Shown: piece after piece, positions 52,001 through 63,819 of the stretch
Layout of the letters: each line of letters starts with the position of its first letter
How positions within the stretch are numbered: the stretch's first letter is position 1
Origin: Camelus bactrianus
Taxonomy: Eukaryota; Chordata; Mammalia; Artiodactyla; Camelidae
NCBI RefSeq assembly: GCF_048773025.1
Contig: NC_133570.1
Location: 27,192,001-27,256,000, forward strand
Length of the DNA stretch: 64,000 bases
Direction: 5' to 3'
Notes under the pieces: model-generated
What the model was told of the DNA's origin: nothing
Database searches by the model: none
What the model saw: only the letters and a program-made list of their open reading frames with translations
Made by a program: the position numbers and the translations under genes

Positions 52001-53650
52001 AGGCACTAGATGCTACCTGCGTTTCCAGCCCACCCCCCTCCTTTCCTCGGCAGCCCGCAAAGGGAGGGACTCTGGGAAGACACTCGAAGGGCTCCTAGGA
52101 GATCCCGGGTGCTGCAGACAGAAGACGGAACCTCCCCACAATCAGAATTCTAGAACACGGCTGACTGTGTGGGGGAGGTTCGGGGCCGCCCTCCACGCAG
52201 CTGCCTGCTGTCACAGGTGTTCCCTGGCAGGGGGAAGTCCGCTAATTACCTCCCCTGTCCATGGGGAGGCACTAGATGCTACCTGCGTTTCCAGCCCAAC
52301 CCCCGCCTTTCCCCGGCAGCCCGCACAGGGAGGGACTCGGGGAAGACACTCGAAGGGCTCCTAGGAGATCCCGGGTGCTGCAGACAGAAGACGGAACCTC
52401 CCCACACTCAGAATTCCGGAACACGGCTGACTGCGTGGGGGAGGTTCGGGGCCGCCATCCACGCAGCTGCCTGGTGTCACAGGTGTTCCCTGGCAGGTGG
52501 AAGTCCGCTAATTACCTCCCCTGTCCATGGGGAGGCACTAGATGCTACCTGCTTTTCCAGCACAACCCCCTCCATTCCCCGGCAGCCCGCAAAGGGAGGG
52601 ACTCTGGGAAGACACTCGAAGGGCTCCTAGGAGATCCCGGGTGCTGCAGACAGAAGACGGAACCTCCCCACACTCATAATTCCGGAACACGGCTGACTGT
52701 GTGGGGGAGGTTCGGGGCCGCCCTCCACGCAGCTGCCTGGTGTCACAGGTGTTCCCTGGCAGGGAGAAGTCCGCTAATTACCTCCCCTGTCCATGGGGAG
52801 GCACTAGATGCTACCTGCGTTTCCAGCCCAACCCCCTCCTTTCCTCTGCAGCCCGCACTGGGACGGACTGGGGGAAGACACTCGAAGGGCTCCTAGGAGA
52901 TTCCGGGTGCTGCAGACAAAAGACGGATCCTCCCCACACTCAGAATCCCGGAACACGTCTGACTGTGTGGGTGAGGTTTAGGGCCGCCCTCCACGCAGCT
53001 GCCTGGTGTCACAGGTGTTCCCTGGCAGGGGGAAGTCCGCTAATTACCTCCCCTGTCCATGGGAAAGCACTAGATGCTACCTGCGTTTCCAGCCCAACCC
53101 CCGCCTTTCCCCGGCAGCCCGCACTGGGAGGGACTCGGGGAAGACACTCGAAGGGCTCCTAAGAGATCCCGGGTGCTGCAGGCAGAAGAAGGAACCTCCC
53201 CACACTCAGAATTCCGGAACACGGATGACTGTGTGGGGGAGGTCCGGGGCCGCCCTCCACGCAGCTGCCTGGTGTCACAGGTGTTCCCTGGCAGGGGGAA
53301 GTCCGCTAATTACCTCCCCTGTCCATGGGGAGGCACTAGATGCTACCTGCGTTTCCAGCCCAACCCCCGCCTTTCTCTGGCTGCCCGCACTGGGAGGGAC
53401 TCGGGGAAGACTCTCGAAGGGCTCCTAGGAGATCCCGGGTGCTGCAGACAGAAGACGGAACCACCCCACACTCATAATTCTGGAACACGGCTGACTGCGT
53501 TCGGGAGGTTCGGGGCCGCCCTCCACGCAGCTGCCTGGTGTCACAGGTGTTCCCTGGCAGGTGGAAGTCCGCTAATTACCTCCCCTGTCCATGGGGAGGC
53601 ACTACATGCTACCTGCTTTTCCAGCACAACCCCCTCCTTTCCCCGGCAGC
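46050..53650. repeat. 15-kb-spaced higher-order block, copy B
   Basis: Partner of 30,890-38,700. The left edge is sharp: CTCCCCGCAGCTGCCTGCTG is shared while the bases just before it differ. Offsets relative to copy A are 15,159 at 46.05-46.79 kb, 14,893 near 46.89 kb, 14,627 near 46.95 kb, 15,159 near 48.05 kb, 14,893 at 48.12-48.35 kb, 15,159 at 48.55-52.25 kb and 14,893 at 52.49-53.52 kb. 52,260-52,490 follows 40,560-40,790 instead, so copy B has been patched from elsewhere in the array. 47,540-47,700 resembles 14,570-14,730. Confidence 0.9.
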
Positions 53651-55444
53651 CCGCAAAGGGAGGGACTCTGGGAAGACACTCGAAGGGCTCCTAGGAGATC
53701 CCGGGTGCTGCAGACAGAAGACGGAACCTCCCCACACTCATAATTCCGGAACACGGCTGACTGTGTGGGGGAGGTTCGGGGCCGCCCTCCACGCAGCTGC
53801 CTGGTGTCACAGGTGTTCCCTGGCAGGGAGAAGTCCGCTAATTACCTCCCCTGTCCATGGGGAGGCACTAGATGCTACCTGCTTTTCCAGCACAACCCCC
53901 TCCTTTCCCCGGCAGCCCGCACTGGGAGGGACTCTGGGAAGACACTCGAAGGGCTCCTAGGAGATCCCGGGTGCTGCAGACAGAAGACGGAACCTCCACA
54001 CAATCAGAATTCCAGAACACGGCTGACTGTGTGGGGGAGGTTCGGGGCCGCCCTCCACGCAGCTGCCTGGTGTCACAGGTGTTCCCTGGCAGGGAGAAGT
54101 CCGCTAATTACCTCCCCTGTCCATGGGGAGGCACTAGATGCTACCTGCGTTTCCAGCCCAACCCCCTCCTTTCCTCGGCAGCCCGCAAAGGGAGGGACTC
54201 TGGGAAGACACTCGAAGGGCTCCTAGGAGATCCCGGGTGCTGCAGACAGAAGACGGAACCTCCACACAATCAGAATTCTAGAACACGGCTGACTGTGTGG
54301 GGGAGGTTCGGGGCCGCCCTCCACGCAGCTGCCTGCTGTCACAGGTGTTCCCTGGCAGGGGGATGTCCGCTAATTACCTCCCCTGTCCATGGGGAGGCAC
54401 TAGATGCTACCTGCGTTTCCAGCCCAACCCCCGCATTTCCCCGGCAGCCCGCACAGGGAGGGACTCGGGGAAGACACTCGAAGGGCTCCTAGGAGATCCC
54501 GGGTGCTGCAGACAGAAGACGGAACCTCCCCACACTCATAATTCCGGAACACGGCTGACTGTGTGGGGGAGGTTCGGGGCCGCCCTCCACGCAGCTGCCT
54601 GGTGTCACAGGTGTTCCCTGGCAGGTGGAAGTCCGCTAATTACCTCCCCTGTCCATGGGGAGGCACTAGATGCTACCTGCTTTTCCAGCACAACCCCCTC
54701 CTTTCCCCGGCAGCCCGCAAAGGGAGGGACTCTGGGAAGACACTCGAAGGGCTCCTAGGAGATCCCGGGTGCTGCAGACAGAAGACGGAACCTCCCCACA
54801 CTCATAATTCCGGAACACGGCTGACTGTGTGGGGGAGGTTCGGGGCCGCCCTCCACGCAGCTGCCTGGTGTCACAGGTGTTCCCTGGCAGGGAGAAGTCC
54901 GCTAATTACCTCCCCTGTCCATGGGGAGGCACTAGATGCTACCTGCGTTTCCAGCCCAACCCCCTCCTTTCCTCTGCAGCCCGCACTGGGACGGACTGGG
55001 GGAAGACACTCGAAGGGCTCCTAGGAGATTCCGGGTGCTGCAGACAAAAGACGGATCATCCCCACACTCAGAATCCCGGAACACGTCTGACTGTGTGGGT
55101 GAGGTTTAGGGCCGCCCTCCACGCAGCTGCCTGGTGTCACAGGTGTTCCCTGGCAGGGGGAAGTCCGCTAATTACCTCCCCTGTCCATGGGAAAGCACTA
55201 GATGCTACCTGCGTTTCCAGCCCAACCCCCGCCTTTCCCCGGCAGCCCGCACTGGGAGGGACTCGGGGAAGACACTCGAAGGGCTCCTAAGAGATCCCGG
55301 GTGCTGCAGGCAGAAGAAGGAACCTCCCCACACTCAGAATTCCGGAACACGGATGACTGTGTGGGGGAGGTTCGGGGCCGCCCTCCACGCAGCTGCCTGG
55401 TGTCACAGGTGTTCCCTGGCAGGGGGAAGTCCGCTAATTAACTC

Positions 55445-56412
55445 CCCTGTCCATGGGGAGGCACTAGATGCTACCTGCGTTTCCAGCCCAACCCCCTCCT
55501 TTCCTCGGCAGCCCGCACTGGGACGGACTGGGGGAAGACACTCGAAGGGCTCCTAGGAGACCCCGGGTGCTGCAGACAGAAGACGGAACCTCCCCACAAT
55601 CAGAATTCCGGAACACGGCTGACTGTGTTGGGGAGTTTCGGGGCCGCCCTCCACACAGCTGCCTGGTGTCACAGGTGTTCCCTGGCAGGGAGAAGTCCGC
55701 TAATTACCTCCCCTGTCCATGGGGAGGCACAAGATGCTACCTGCTTTTCCAGCACAACCCCCGAATTTGCCCGGCAGTCCGCACTGGGTGGGACTCGGGG
55801 AAGACACTCGAAGGGCTCCTAGGAGATCCCAGGTGCTGCAGACAGAAGACGGAACCTCCCCACACTCAGAATTCCGGAACACCGATGACTGTGTGGGGGA
55901 GGTTCGGTGCCGACCTCCACGCAGCTGCCTTGTGTCACAGGTGTTCCCTGGCAGGGGGAAGTCCGCTAATTACCTCCCCTGTCCATGGGGAGGCACTAGA
56001 TGCTACCTGCGTTTCCAGCCCAACCCCCTCCTTTCCTCGGCAGCCCGCACTGGGACGGACTGGGGGAAGACACTCGAAGGGCTCCTAGGAGACCCCGGGT
56101 GCTGCAGACAGAAGACGGAACCTCCCCACAATCAGAATTCCGGAACACGGCTGACTGTGTTGGGGAGGTTCGGGGCCGCCCTCCACACAGCTGCCTGGTG
56201 TCACAGGTGTTCCCTGGCAGGGAGAAGTCCGCTAATTACCTCCCCTGTCCATGGGGAGGCACAAGATGCTACCTGCTTTTCCAGCACAACCCCCGAATTT
56301 GCCCGGCAGTCCGCACTGGGTGGGACTCGGGGAAGACACTCGAAGGGCTCCTAGGAGATCCCAGGTGCTGCAGACAGAAGACGGAACCTCCCCACACTCA
56401 GAATTCCGGAAC
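55445..56412. repeat. two-monomer duplication
   Basis: 55,445-55,880 and 55,977-56,412 match at 532 bp, exactly two monomers, sharing GGAGACCCCGGG, GTGTTGGGGAG, CCTCCACACAGC, CCCCCGAATTTGCCC, GGCAGTCCGC and GATCCCAGGTGC. The monomer between them (ACACCGATGACTG) also occurs at 45,241. The source arrangement at 45.2-45.8 kb holds the block once, so the tandem dimer here is a later local event. Confidence 0.88.
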
Positions 56413-57339
56413 ACGGATGACTGTGTGGGGGAGGTTCGGGGCCGCCCTCCACGCAGCTGCCTTGTGTCACAGGTGTTCCCTGGCAGGTGGAAGTCCGCTA
56501 ATTACCTCCCCTGTCCATGGGGAGGCACTAGATGCTACCTGCGTTTCCAGCAAAACCCCATCCTTTCCTCGGCAGCCCGCAATGGGAGGGACTCTGGGAA
56601 GACACTCGAAGGGCTCCTAGGAGATTCCGGGTGCTGCAGACAGAAGACGGAACCTCCCCACAATCAGAATTCCAGAACACGGCTGACTGTGTGGGGGAGG
56701 TTCGGGGCCGCCCTCCACACAGCTGCCTGGTGTCACAGGTGTTCCCTGGCAGGGAGAATTCCGCTAATTACCTCCCCTGTCCATGGGGATGCACTAGATT
56801 CTACCTGCGTTTCCAGCCCAACCCCCTCCTTTCCTCGGCAGCCCGCACTGGGACGGACTGTGGGAAGACACTCGAAGGGCTCCTAGGAGATCCCGGGTGC
56901 TGCAGACAAAAGACGGATCCTCCCCACACTCAGAATCCCGGAACACGTCTGACTGTGTGGGTGAGGTTCGGGGCCGACTTCCACGCAGCTGCCTGGTGTC
57001 ACAGGTGTTCCCTGGCAGGGGTAAGTCCGCTAATTACCTCCCCTGTCCATGGGGAAGCACTAGATGCTAACTGCGTTTCCAGCCCAACCCCCGCCTTTCC
57101 CCGGCAGCCCGCACTGGTAGGGACTCGGGGAAGACACTCGAAGGGCTCCTAGGAGATCCCGGGTGCTGCAGACAGAAGACGGAACCTCCCCACACTCAGA
57201 ATTCCGGAACACGGATGACTGTGTGGGGGAGGTTCGGGGCCGACTTCCACGCAGCTGCCTGGTGTCACAGGTGTTCCCTGGCAGGGGGAAGTCCGCTAAT
57301 TACCTCCCCTGTCCATGGGGAGGCACTAGATGCTACCTG

Positions 57340-57380
57340 CGTTTCCAGCCCAACCCCCGCTTTTTTCTCTGGCTGCCCGC
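57340..57380. other. only insertion in the array: expanded T run
   Basis: The pyrimidine tract reads CGCTTTTTTCTCTGG here against CGCCTTTCTCTGG in related units, a net gain of two bases with a longer T run. Replication slippage on the homopolymer is the simplest cause. All other length changes I found in the window are losses of one base. Confidence 0.8.
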
Positions 57381-60300
57381 ACTGGGAGGGACTCGGGGAA
57401 GACTCTCGAAGGGCTCCTAGGAGATCCCGGGTGCTGCAGACAGAAGACGGAACCTCCCCACACTCAGAATTCCGGAACACGGCTGACTGCGTGGGGGAGG
57501 TTCGGGGCCGCCCTCCACGCAGCTGCCTGGTGTCACAGGTGTTCCCTGGCAGGGGGAAGTCCGCTAATTTCCTCCCCTGTCCATGGGGAGGCACAAGATG
57601 CTACCTGCTTTTCCAGCCCAACCCCCGCTTTTCCCCGGCAGCCCGCACTGTGAGGGACTCGGGGAAGACACTCGAAGGGCTCCTAGGAGATTCCGGGTGC
57701 TGCAGACAAAAGACGGATCCTCCCCACACTCAGAATCCCGGAACACGTCTGACTGTGTGGGTGAGGTTTAGGGCCGCCCTCCACGCAGCTGCCTGGTGTC
57801 ACAGGTGTTCCCTGGGAGGGGGAAGTCCGCTAATTACCTCCACTGTCCATGGGGAGGCACTAGATGCTACCTGCGTTTCCAGCCCCACCCCGGCCTTTCC
57901 CCAGCAGCCCGCACTGGGAGGGACTCGGGGAAGACACTCGAAGGGCTCCTAGGAGATCTCGGGTGCTGCAGACAGAAGACAGAACCTCCCCACACTCAGA
58001 ATTCCGGAACACGGATGACTGTGTGGGGGAGGTTCGGGGCCGCCCTCCACGCAGCTGCCTGGTGTCACAGGTGTTCCCTGGCAGGTGGAAGTCCGCTAAT
58101 TACCTCCCCTGTCCATGGGGAGGCACTAGATGCTACCTGCGTTTCCAGCACAACCCCCTCCTTTCCCCGGCAGCCCGCACAGGGAGGGACTCTGGGAAGA
58201 CTCTCGAAGGGCTCCTAGGAGATCCCGGGTGCTGCAGACAGAAGACGGAACCTCCCCACACTCAGAATTCCGGAACACGGCTGACTGCGTGGGGGAGGTT
58301 CGGGGCCGCCCTCCACGAAGCTGCCTCTTGTCACAGGTGTTCCCTGGCAGGGGGAAGTCCGCTAATTACCTCCCCTGTCCATGGGGAGGCACAAGATGCT
58401 ACCTGCTTTTCCAGCCCAACCCCCGCCTTTCCCCGGCAGCCCGCACTGGGAGGGACTCGGGGAAGACACTCGAAGGGCTCCTAGGAGATCCCGGGTGCTG
58501 CAGACAGAAGACGGAACCTCCCCACACTCAGAATTCCGGAACACGGCTGACTGTGTGGGGGAGGTTCGGGGCCGCCCTCCACGAAGCTGCCTGGTGTCAC
58601 AGGTGTTCCCTGGCAGGGAGAAGTCCGCTAATTACCTCCCCCGTCCATGGGGAGGCACTTGATGCTACCTGCGTTTCCAGCCCAACCCCCTCCTTTCCTC
58701 GGCAGCCCGCTCTGGTACGGACTGGGGGAAGACACTCGAAGGGCTCCTAGGAGATCCCGGGTGCTGCAGACAAAAGACGGATCCTCCCCACACTCAGAAT
58801 CCCGGAACACGTCTGACTGTGTGGGTGAGGTTTAGGGCCGCCCTCCACGCAGATGCCTGGTGTCACAAGTGTTCCCTGGCAGGGGGAAGTCCGCTATTTA
58901 CCTCCCCTGTCCATGGGGAGGCACTAGATGCTACCTGCTTTTCCAGCACAACCCCCTACTTTCTCTGGCTGCCCGCACTGGGAGGGACTCGGGGAAGACT
59001 CTCGAAGGGCTCCTAGGAGATCCCGGGTGCTGCAGACAGAAGACGGAACCTCCCCACACTCAGAATTCCGGAAGACGGCTGACTGCGTGGGGGAGGTTCG
59101 GGGCCACCCTCCACGCAGCTGCCTGGTGTCACAGGTGTTCCCTGGCAGGGGGAAGTCCGCTAATTACCTCCCCTGTCCATGGGGAGGCACAAGATGCTAC
59201 CTGCTTTTCCAGCCCAACCCCCGCATTTCCCAGGCATCCCGCACTGGGAGGGTCTCTGGGAAGACACTCGAAGGGCTCCTAGGAGATCCCGGGTGCTGCA
59301 GACAGAAGACGGAACCTCCCCACACTCAGAATTCCGGAACACGGCTGACTGTGTGGGGGAGGTTCGCGGCCGCCCTCCACGAAGCTGCCTGGTGTCACAG
59401 GTGTTCCTGGCAGGGAGAAGTCCGCTAATTACCTCCCCTGTCCATGGGGAGGCACTAGATGCTACCTGCTTTTCCAGCACAACCCCCTCGTTTCCCCGGC
59501 AGCCCGCAAAGGGAGGGTCTCTGGGAAGACACTCGAACGGCTCCAAGGAGATCCCGGGTGCTGCAGACAGAAGACGGAACCTCCCCACACTCAGAATTCC
59601 AGAACACGGCTGACTGTGTGGGGGAGGTTCGGGGCCGTCCTCCACGAAGCTGCCTGGTGTCACAGGTGTTCCCTGGCAGGGAGAAGTCCGCTAATTAACT
59701 CCCCTGTCCATGGGGAGGCACTAGATGCTACCTGCTTTTCCAGCCGAACCCCCTACTTTCCCCGGCAGCCCGCAAAGGGAGGGACTCTGCGAAGACACTC
59801 GAAGGGCTCCTAGGAGATCCCGGGTGCTGCAGACAGAAGACGGAACCTCCCCACACTCATAATTCCGGAACACGGCTGACTGTGTGGGGGAGGTTCGGGG
59901 CCGCCCTCCACGCAGCTGCCTGGTGTCACAGGTGTTCCCTGGCAGGGAGAAGTCCGCTAATTACCTCCCCTGTCCATGGGGAGGCACTAGATGCTACCTG
60001 CGTTTCCAGCCCAACCCCCTTCTTTCCTCGGCAGCCCGCACTGGGACGGACTGGGGGAAGACACTCGAAGGGCTCCTAGGAGATCCCGGGTGCTGCAGAC
60101 AAAAGACGGATCCTCCCCACACTCAGAATCCCGGAACAAGTCTGACTGTGTGGGTGAGGTTTAGGGCCGCCCTCCACGAAGCTGCCTGGTGTCACAGGTG
60201 TTCCCTGGCAGGTGGAAGTCCGCTAATTACCTCCCCTGTCCATGGGGAGGCACTAGATGCTACCTGCGTTTCCAGCACAACCCCCGCCTTTCCCCGGCAG

Positions 60301-60899
60301 CCCGCATTGGGAGGGACTCGGGGAAGACACGCGAAGGGCTCCTAGGAGATCCCGGGTGCTGCAGACAGAAGACGGAACCTCCCCACACTCAGAATTCCGG
60401 AACACGGATGACTGTGTGGGGGAGGTTCGGGGCCGCCCTCCACGCAGCTGCCTGGTGTCACAGGTGTTCCATGGCAGGGGGAAGTCCGCTAATTACCTCA
60501 CCTGTCCATGGGGAGGCACTAGATGCTACCTGCGTTTCCAGCCCAACCCCCGCCTTTCTCTGGTTGCCCGCACTGGGAGGAACTCGGGGAAGACTCTCGA
60601 AGGGCTCCTAGGAGATCCCGGGTGCTGCAGACAGAAGACGGAACCTCCCCACACTCAGAATTCCGGAACACGGCTGACTGCGTGGGGGAGGTTCGGGGCC
60701 GCCCTCCACGCAGCTGCCTGGTGTCACAGGTGTTCCCTGGCAGGGAGAAGTCCGCTAATTACCTCCCCTGTCCATGGGGAGGCACTAGATGCTACCTGCG
60801 TTTCCAGCACAACCCCCTCCTTTCCCCGGCAGACCGCAAAGGGAGGGACTCTGGGAAGACACTCGAAGGGCTCCTAGGAGATCCCGGGTGCTGCAGACA

Positions 60900-63819
60900 G
60901 AAGACGGAACCTCCCCACAATCAGAATTCCAGAACACGGATGACAGTGTGGGGGAGGTTCGGGGCCGCCCTCCACGCAGCTGCCTGGTGTCACAGGTGTT
61001 CCCTGGCAGGGAGAAGTCCGCTAATTACCTCCCCTGTCCATGGGGAGGCACTAGATGCTACCTGCGTTTCCAGCCCGACCCCCTCCATTCCTCGGCAGCC
61101 CGCAAAGGGAGGGACTCTGGGATGACACTCGAAGGGCTCCTAGGAGATCCCGGGTGCTGCAGACAGAAGACGGAACCTCCCCACACTCAGAATTCCGGAA
61201 CACGGCTGACTGTGTGGGGGAGGTTCGGGGCCGCATTCCACGCAGCTGCCTGGTGTCACAGGTGTTCCCTGGCAGGGGGAAGTCCGCTAATTACCTCCCC
61301 TGTCCATGGGGAGGCACAAGATGCTACCTGCTTATCCAGCACAACCCCCGCATTTGCCCGTCAGCCCGCACTGGGAGGGACTCGGGGAAGACACTCGAAG
61401 GGCTCCTAGGAGATCCCGGGTGCTGCAGACAGAAGACGGAACCTCCCCACACTCAGAATTCCGGAACACGGCTGACTGTGTGGGGGAGGTTCGGGGCCGC
61501 ATTCCACGCAGCTGCCTGGTGTCACAGGTGTTCCCTGGCAGGGGGAAGTCCGCTAATTACCTCCCCTGTCCATGGGGAGGCACTAGATGCTACCTGCGTT
61601 TCCAGCCCAACCCCCTCCTTTCCTCGGCAGCCCGCACTGGGACGGACTGGGGGAAGACACTAGAAGGGCTCCTAGGAGATCCCGGGTGCTGCAGACAGAA
61701 GACGGAACCTCCCCACACTCAGAATTCCGGAACAAGTGTAACTGTGTGGGGAGGTTCGGGGCCGCATTCCACGCAGCTGCCTGGTGTCACAGGTGTTCCC
61801 TGGCAGGGGGAAGTCCGCTAATTACTTTCCCTGTCCATGGGGAGGCACTAGATGCTACCTGCGTTTCCAGCCCAACCCCCGCCTTTCCCCGGCTGCCCTC
61901 ACAGTGAGGGACTCTGGGAAGACACTCGAAGGGCTCCTTGGAGATCCCGGGTGCTGCAGACAGAAGACGGAACCTCCCCACACTCAGAATTCCGGAACAA
62001 GGCTGACTGTGTGGGGGAGGTTCGGGGCCGCTCTCCACGCAGCTGCCTTGTGTCACAGGTGTTCCCTGGCAGGTGGAAGTCCGCTAATTACCTCCCCTGT
62101 CCATGGGGAGGCACAAGATGCTACCTGCGTTTCCAGCACAACCCCCTCCTTTCCCCGGCAGCCCGCAAAGGGAGGGACTCTGGGAAGACACTCGAAGGGC
62201 TCCTAGGAGATCCCGGGTGCTGCCGACAAAAGACGGATCATCCCCACACTGAGAATCCCGGAACACGTCTGACTGTGTGGGTGAGGTTTAGGGCCGCACT
62301 CCACGCAGCTTCCTGGTGTCACAGGTGTTCCCTGGCAGGTGGAAGTCCGCTAATTACCTCCCCTGTCCATGGGGAGGCACTAGATGCTACCTGCGTTTCC
62401 AGCCCAACCCCCGCTTTCCCCGGCTGCCCTCACAGTGAGGGACTCTGGGAAGACACTCGAAGGGCTCCTAGGAGATCCCGGGTGCTGCAGACAGAAGACG
62501 GAACCTCCCCACACTCAGAATTCCGGAACACGGCTGACTGTGTGGGGGAGGTTCGGGGCCGCCCTCCACGCAGCTGCCTGGTGTCACAGGTGTTCCCTGG
62601 CAGGGGGAAGTCCGCTAATTACCTCCCCTGTCCATGGGGAGGCACATGATTCTACCTGCTTTTCCAGCCCAACCTCCGCCATTCCCCGGCAGCCCGCAAA
62701 GTGAGGGACTGGGGGAAGGCCCTCGAAGGGCTCCTAGGTGAACCCGGGTGCTGCAGACATAAGACGGAACCTCCCCACACTCAGAATTCCGGAACACGGA
62801 TGACAGTGTGGGGGAGGTTCGGGGCCGCCCTCCACGCAGCTGCCTTGTGTCACAGGTGTTCCCTGGCAGGTGGAAGTCCGCTAATTACCTCCCCTGTCCA
62901 TGGGGAGGCACTAGATGCTACCTGCGTTTCCAGCCCAACCCCCGCCTTTCCCCGGCTGCCCTCACAGTGAGGGACTCTGGGAAGACACTCGAAGGGCTCC
63001 TAGGAGATCCCGGGTGCTGCAGACAGAAGACGGAACCTCCCCACAATCAGAATTCCAGAACACGGATGACAGTGTGGGGGAGGTTCGGGGCCGCCCTCCA
63101 CGCAGCTGCCTGGTGTAACAGGTGTTCCCTGGCAGGGAGAAGTCCGCTAATTACCTCCCCTGTCCATGGGGAGGCACTAGATGCTACCTGCGTTTCCAGC
63201 CCGACCCCCTCCTTTCCTCGGCAGCCCGCAAAGGGAGGGACTCTGGGATGACACTCGAAGGGCTCCTAGGAGATCCCGGGTGCTGCAGACAGAAGACGGA
63301 ACCTCCCCACAATCAGAATTCCAGAACACGGCTGACTGTGTGGGGGAGGTTCGGGGCCGCCCTCCACGCAGCTGCCTGGTGTCACAGGTGTTCCCTGGCA
63401 GGGGGAAGTCCGCTAATTACCTCCCCTGTCCATGGGGAGGCACTAGATGCTACCTACGTTTCCAGACCAACCCCCGCCTTTCCCCGGCAGCCCGCACTGG
63501 GAGGGACTCGGGGAAGACCCTCGAAGGGCTCCTAGGAGATCCCGGGTGCTGCAGACATAAGACGGAACCTCCCCACACTCAGAATTCCGGAACACGGCTG
63601 ACTGTGTGGGGGAGGTTCGGGGCCGCATTCCACGCAGCTGCCTGGTGTCACAGGTGTTCCCTGGCAGGGGGAAGTCCGCGAATTACCTCCCCTGTCCATG
63701 GGGAGGCACAAGATGCTACCTGCTTATCCAGCACAACCCCCGCATTTGCCCGTCAGCCCGCACTGGGAGGGACTCGGGGAAGACACTCGAAGGGCTCCTA
63801 GGAGATCCCGGGTGCTGCA
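60900..63819. repeat. right region with 8- and 9-monomer-spaced repeats
   Basis: 60,930-61,150 matches 63,056-63,276 at 2,126 bp (eight monomers less two bases), sharing GGATGACAGTGTGG, CAGCCCGACCCCC and GGGATGACACTCG. 61,200-61,400 matches 63,592-63,792 at 2,392 bp (nine monomers less two), sharing GGGCCGCATTCCACG and CTGCTTATCCAGC. The one-monomer shift between the pairs again marks a whole-unit gain or loss. One-base losses lie near 61,751 and 62,413. The GCATTCCACG variant is confined to this end of the window. Confidence 0.82.
62490..62755. repeat. divergent monomer type, fourth copy
   Basis: This unit has ACATGATTC, CTCCGCCATTCC, CTAGGTGAACCC and the following GACATAAG. It differs from the other three by GCAAAGTGAGGGACTGGG and by GGCCCTCG in place of GACACTCG. 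The surrounding monomers are not those that flank the 39-kb and 45-kb copies, so this copy has a separate neighbourhood. Confidence 0.8.

Larger units (their letters stand above)
53650..60900. repeat. mosaic with 2- and 8-monomer-spaced duplications
   Basis: 52,701-53,430 matches 54,829-55,440 at 2,128 bp (eight monomers), sharing CATGGGAAAGCAC, CTCCTAAGAG and GGCAGAAGAAGG. 57,705-58,600 follows the order of variants at 3,725-4,620, at 53,980 bp. One unit near 57,361 has six T where others have three or fewer and is two bases longer, the only insertion I found. A one-base loss near 59,405 gives GTGTTCCTGGCAG. The CCACGAAGCTG variant is common from 58.3 to 60.2 kb. Nothing but satellite is present. 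Confidence 0.82.
2395..62490. repeat. BamHI-bearing monomer subfamily, 27 interspersed units
   Basis: Twenty-seven monomers begin GACAAAAGACGGATCC (or a close form) and continue with AATCCCGGAACA, GTCTGACTGTGTGGGTGAG and usually GTTTAGGGCCG. Starts: 2395, 3725, 6650, 10372, 13296, 14625, 15954, 19143, 20206, 22068, 24991, 28182, 29512, 35628, 38022, 41746, 43075, 47596, 48393, 50787, 52915, 55043, 56905, 57705, 58769, 60098 and 62225. Spacing runs from 3 to 23 monomers, with 5, 8 and 11-12 common. GGATCA replaces the BamHI site at 41746, 43075, 55043 and 62225. The linkage of many variants shows one ancestral unit copied within blocks. The unit at 56,905 switches to the ordinary GTTCGGGGCC half way and is a recombinant. 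Confidence 0.88.
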
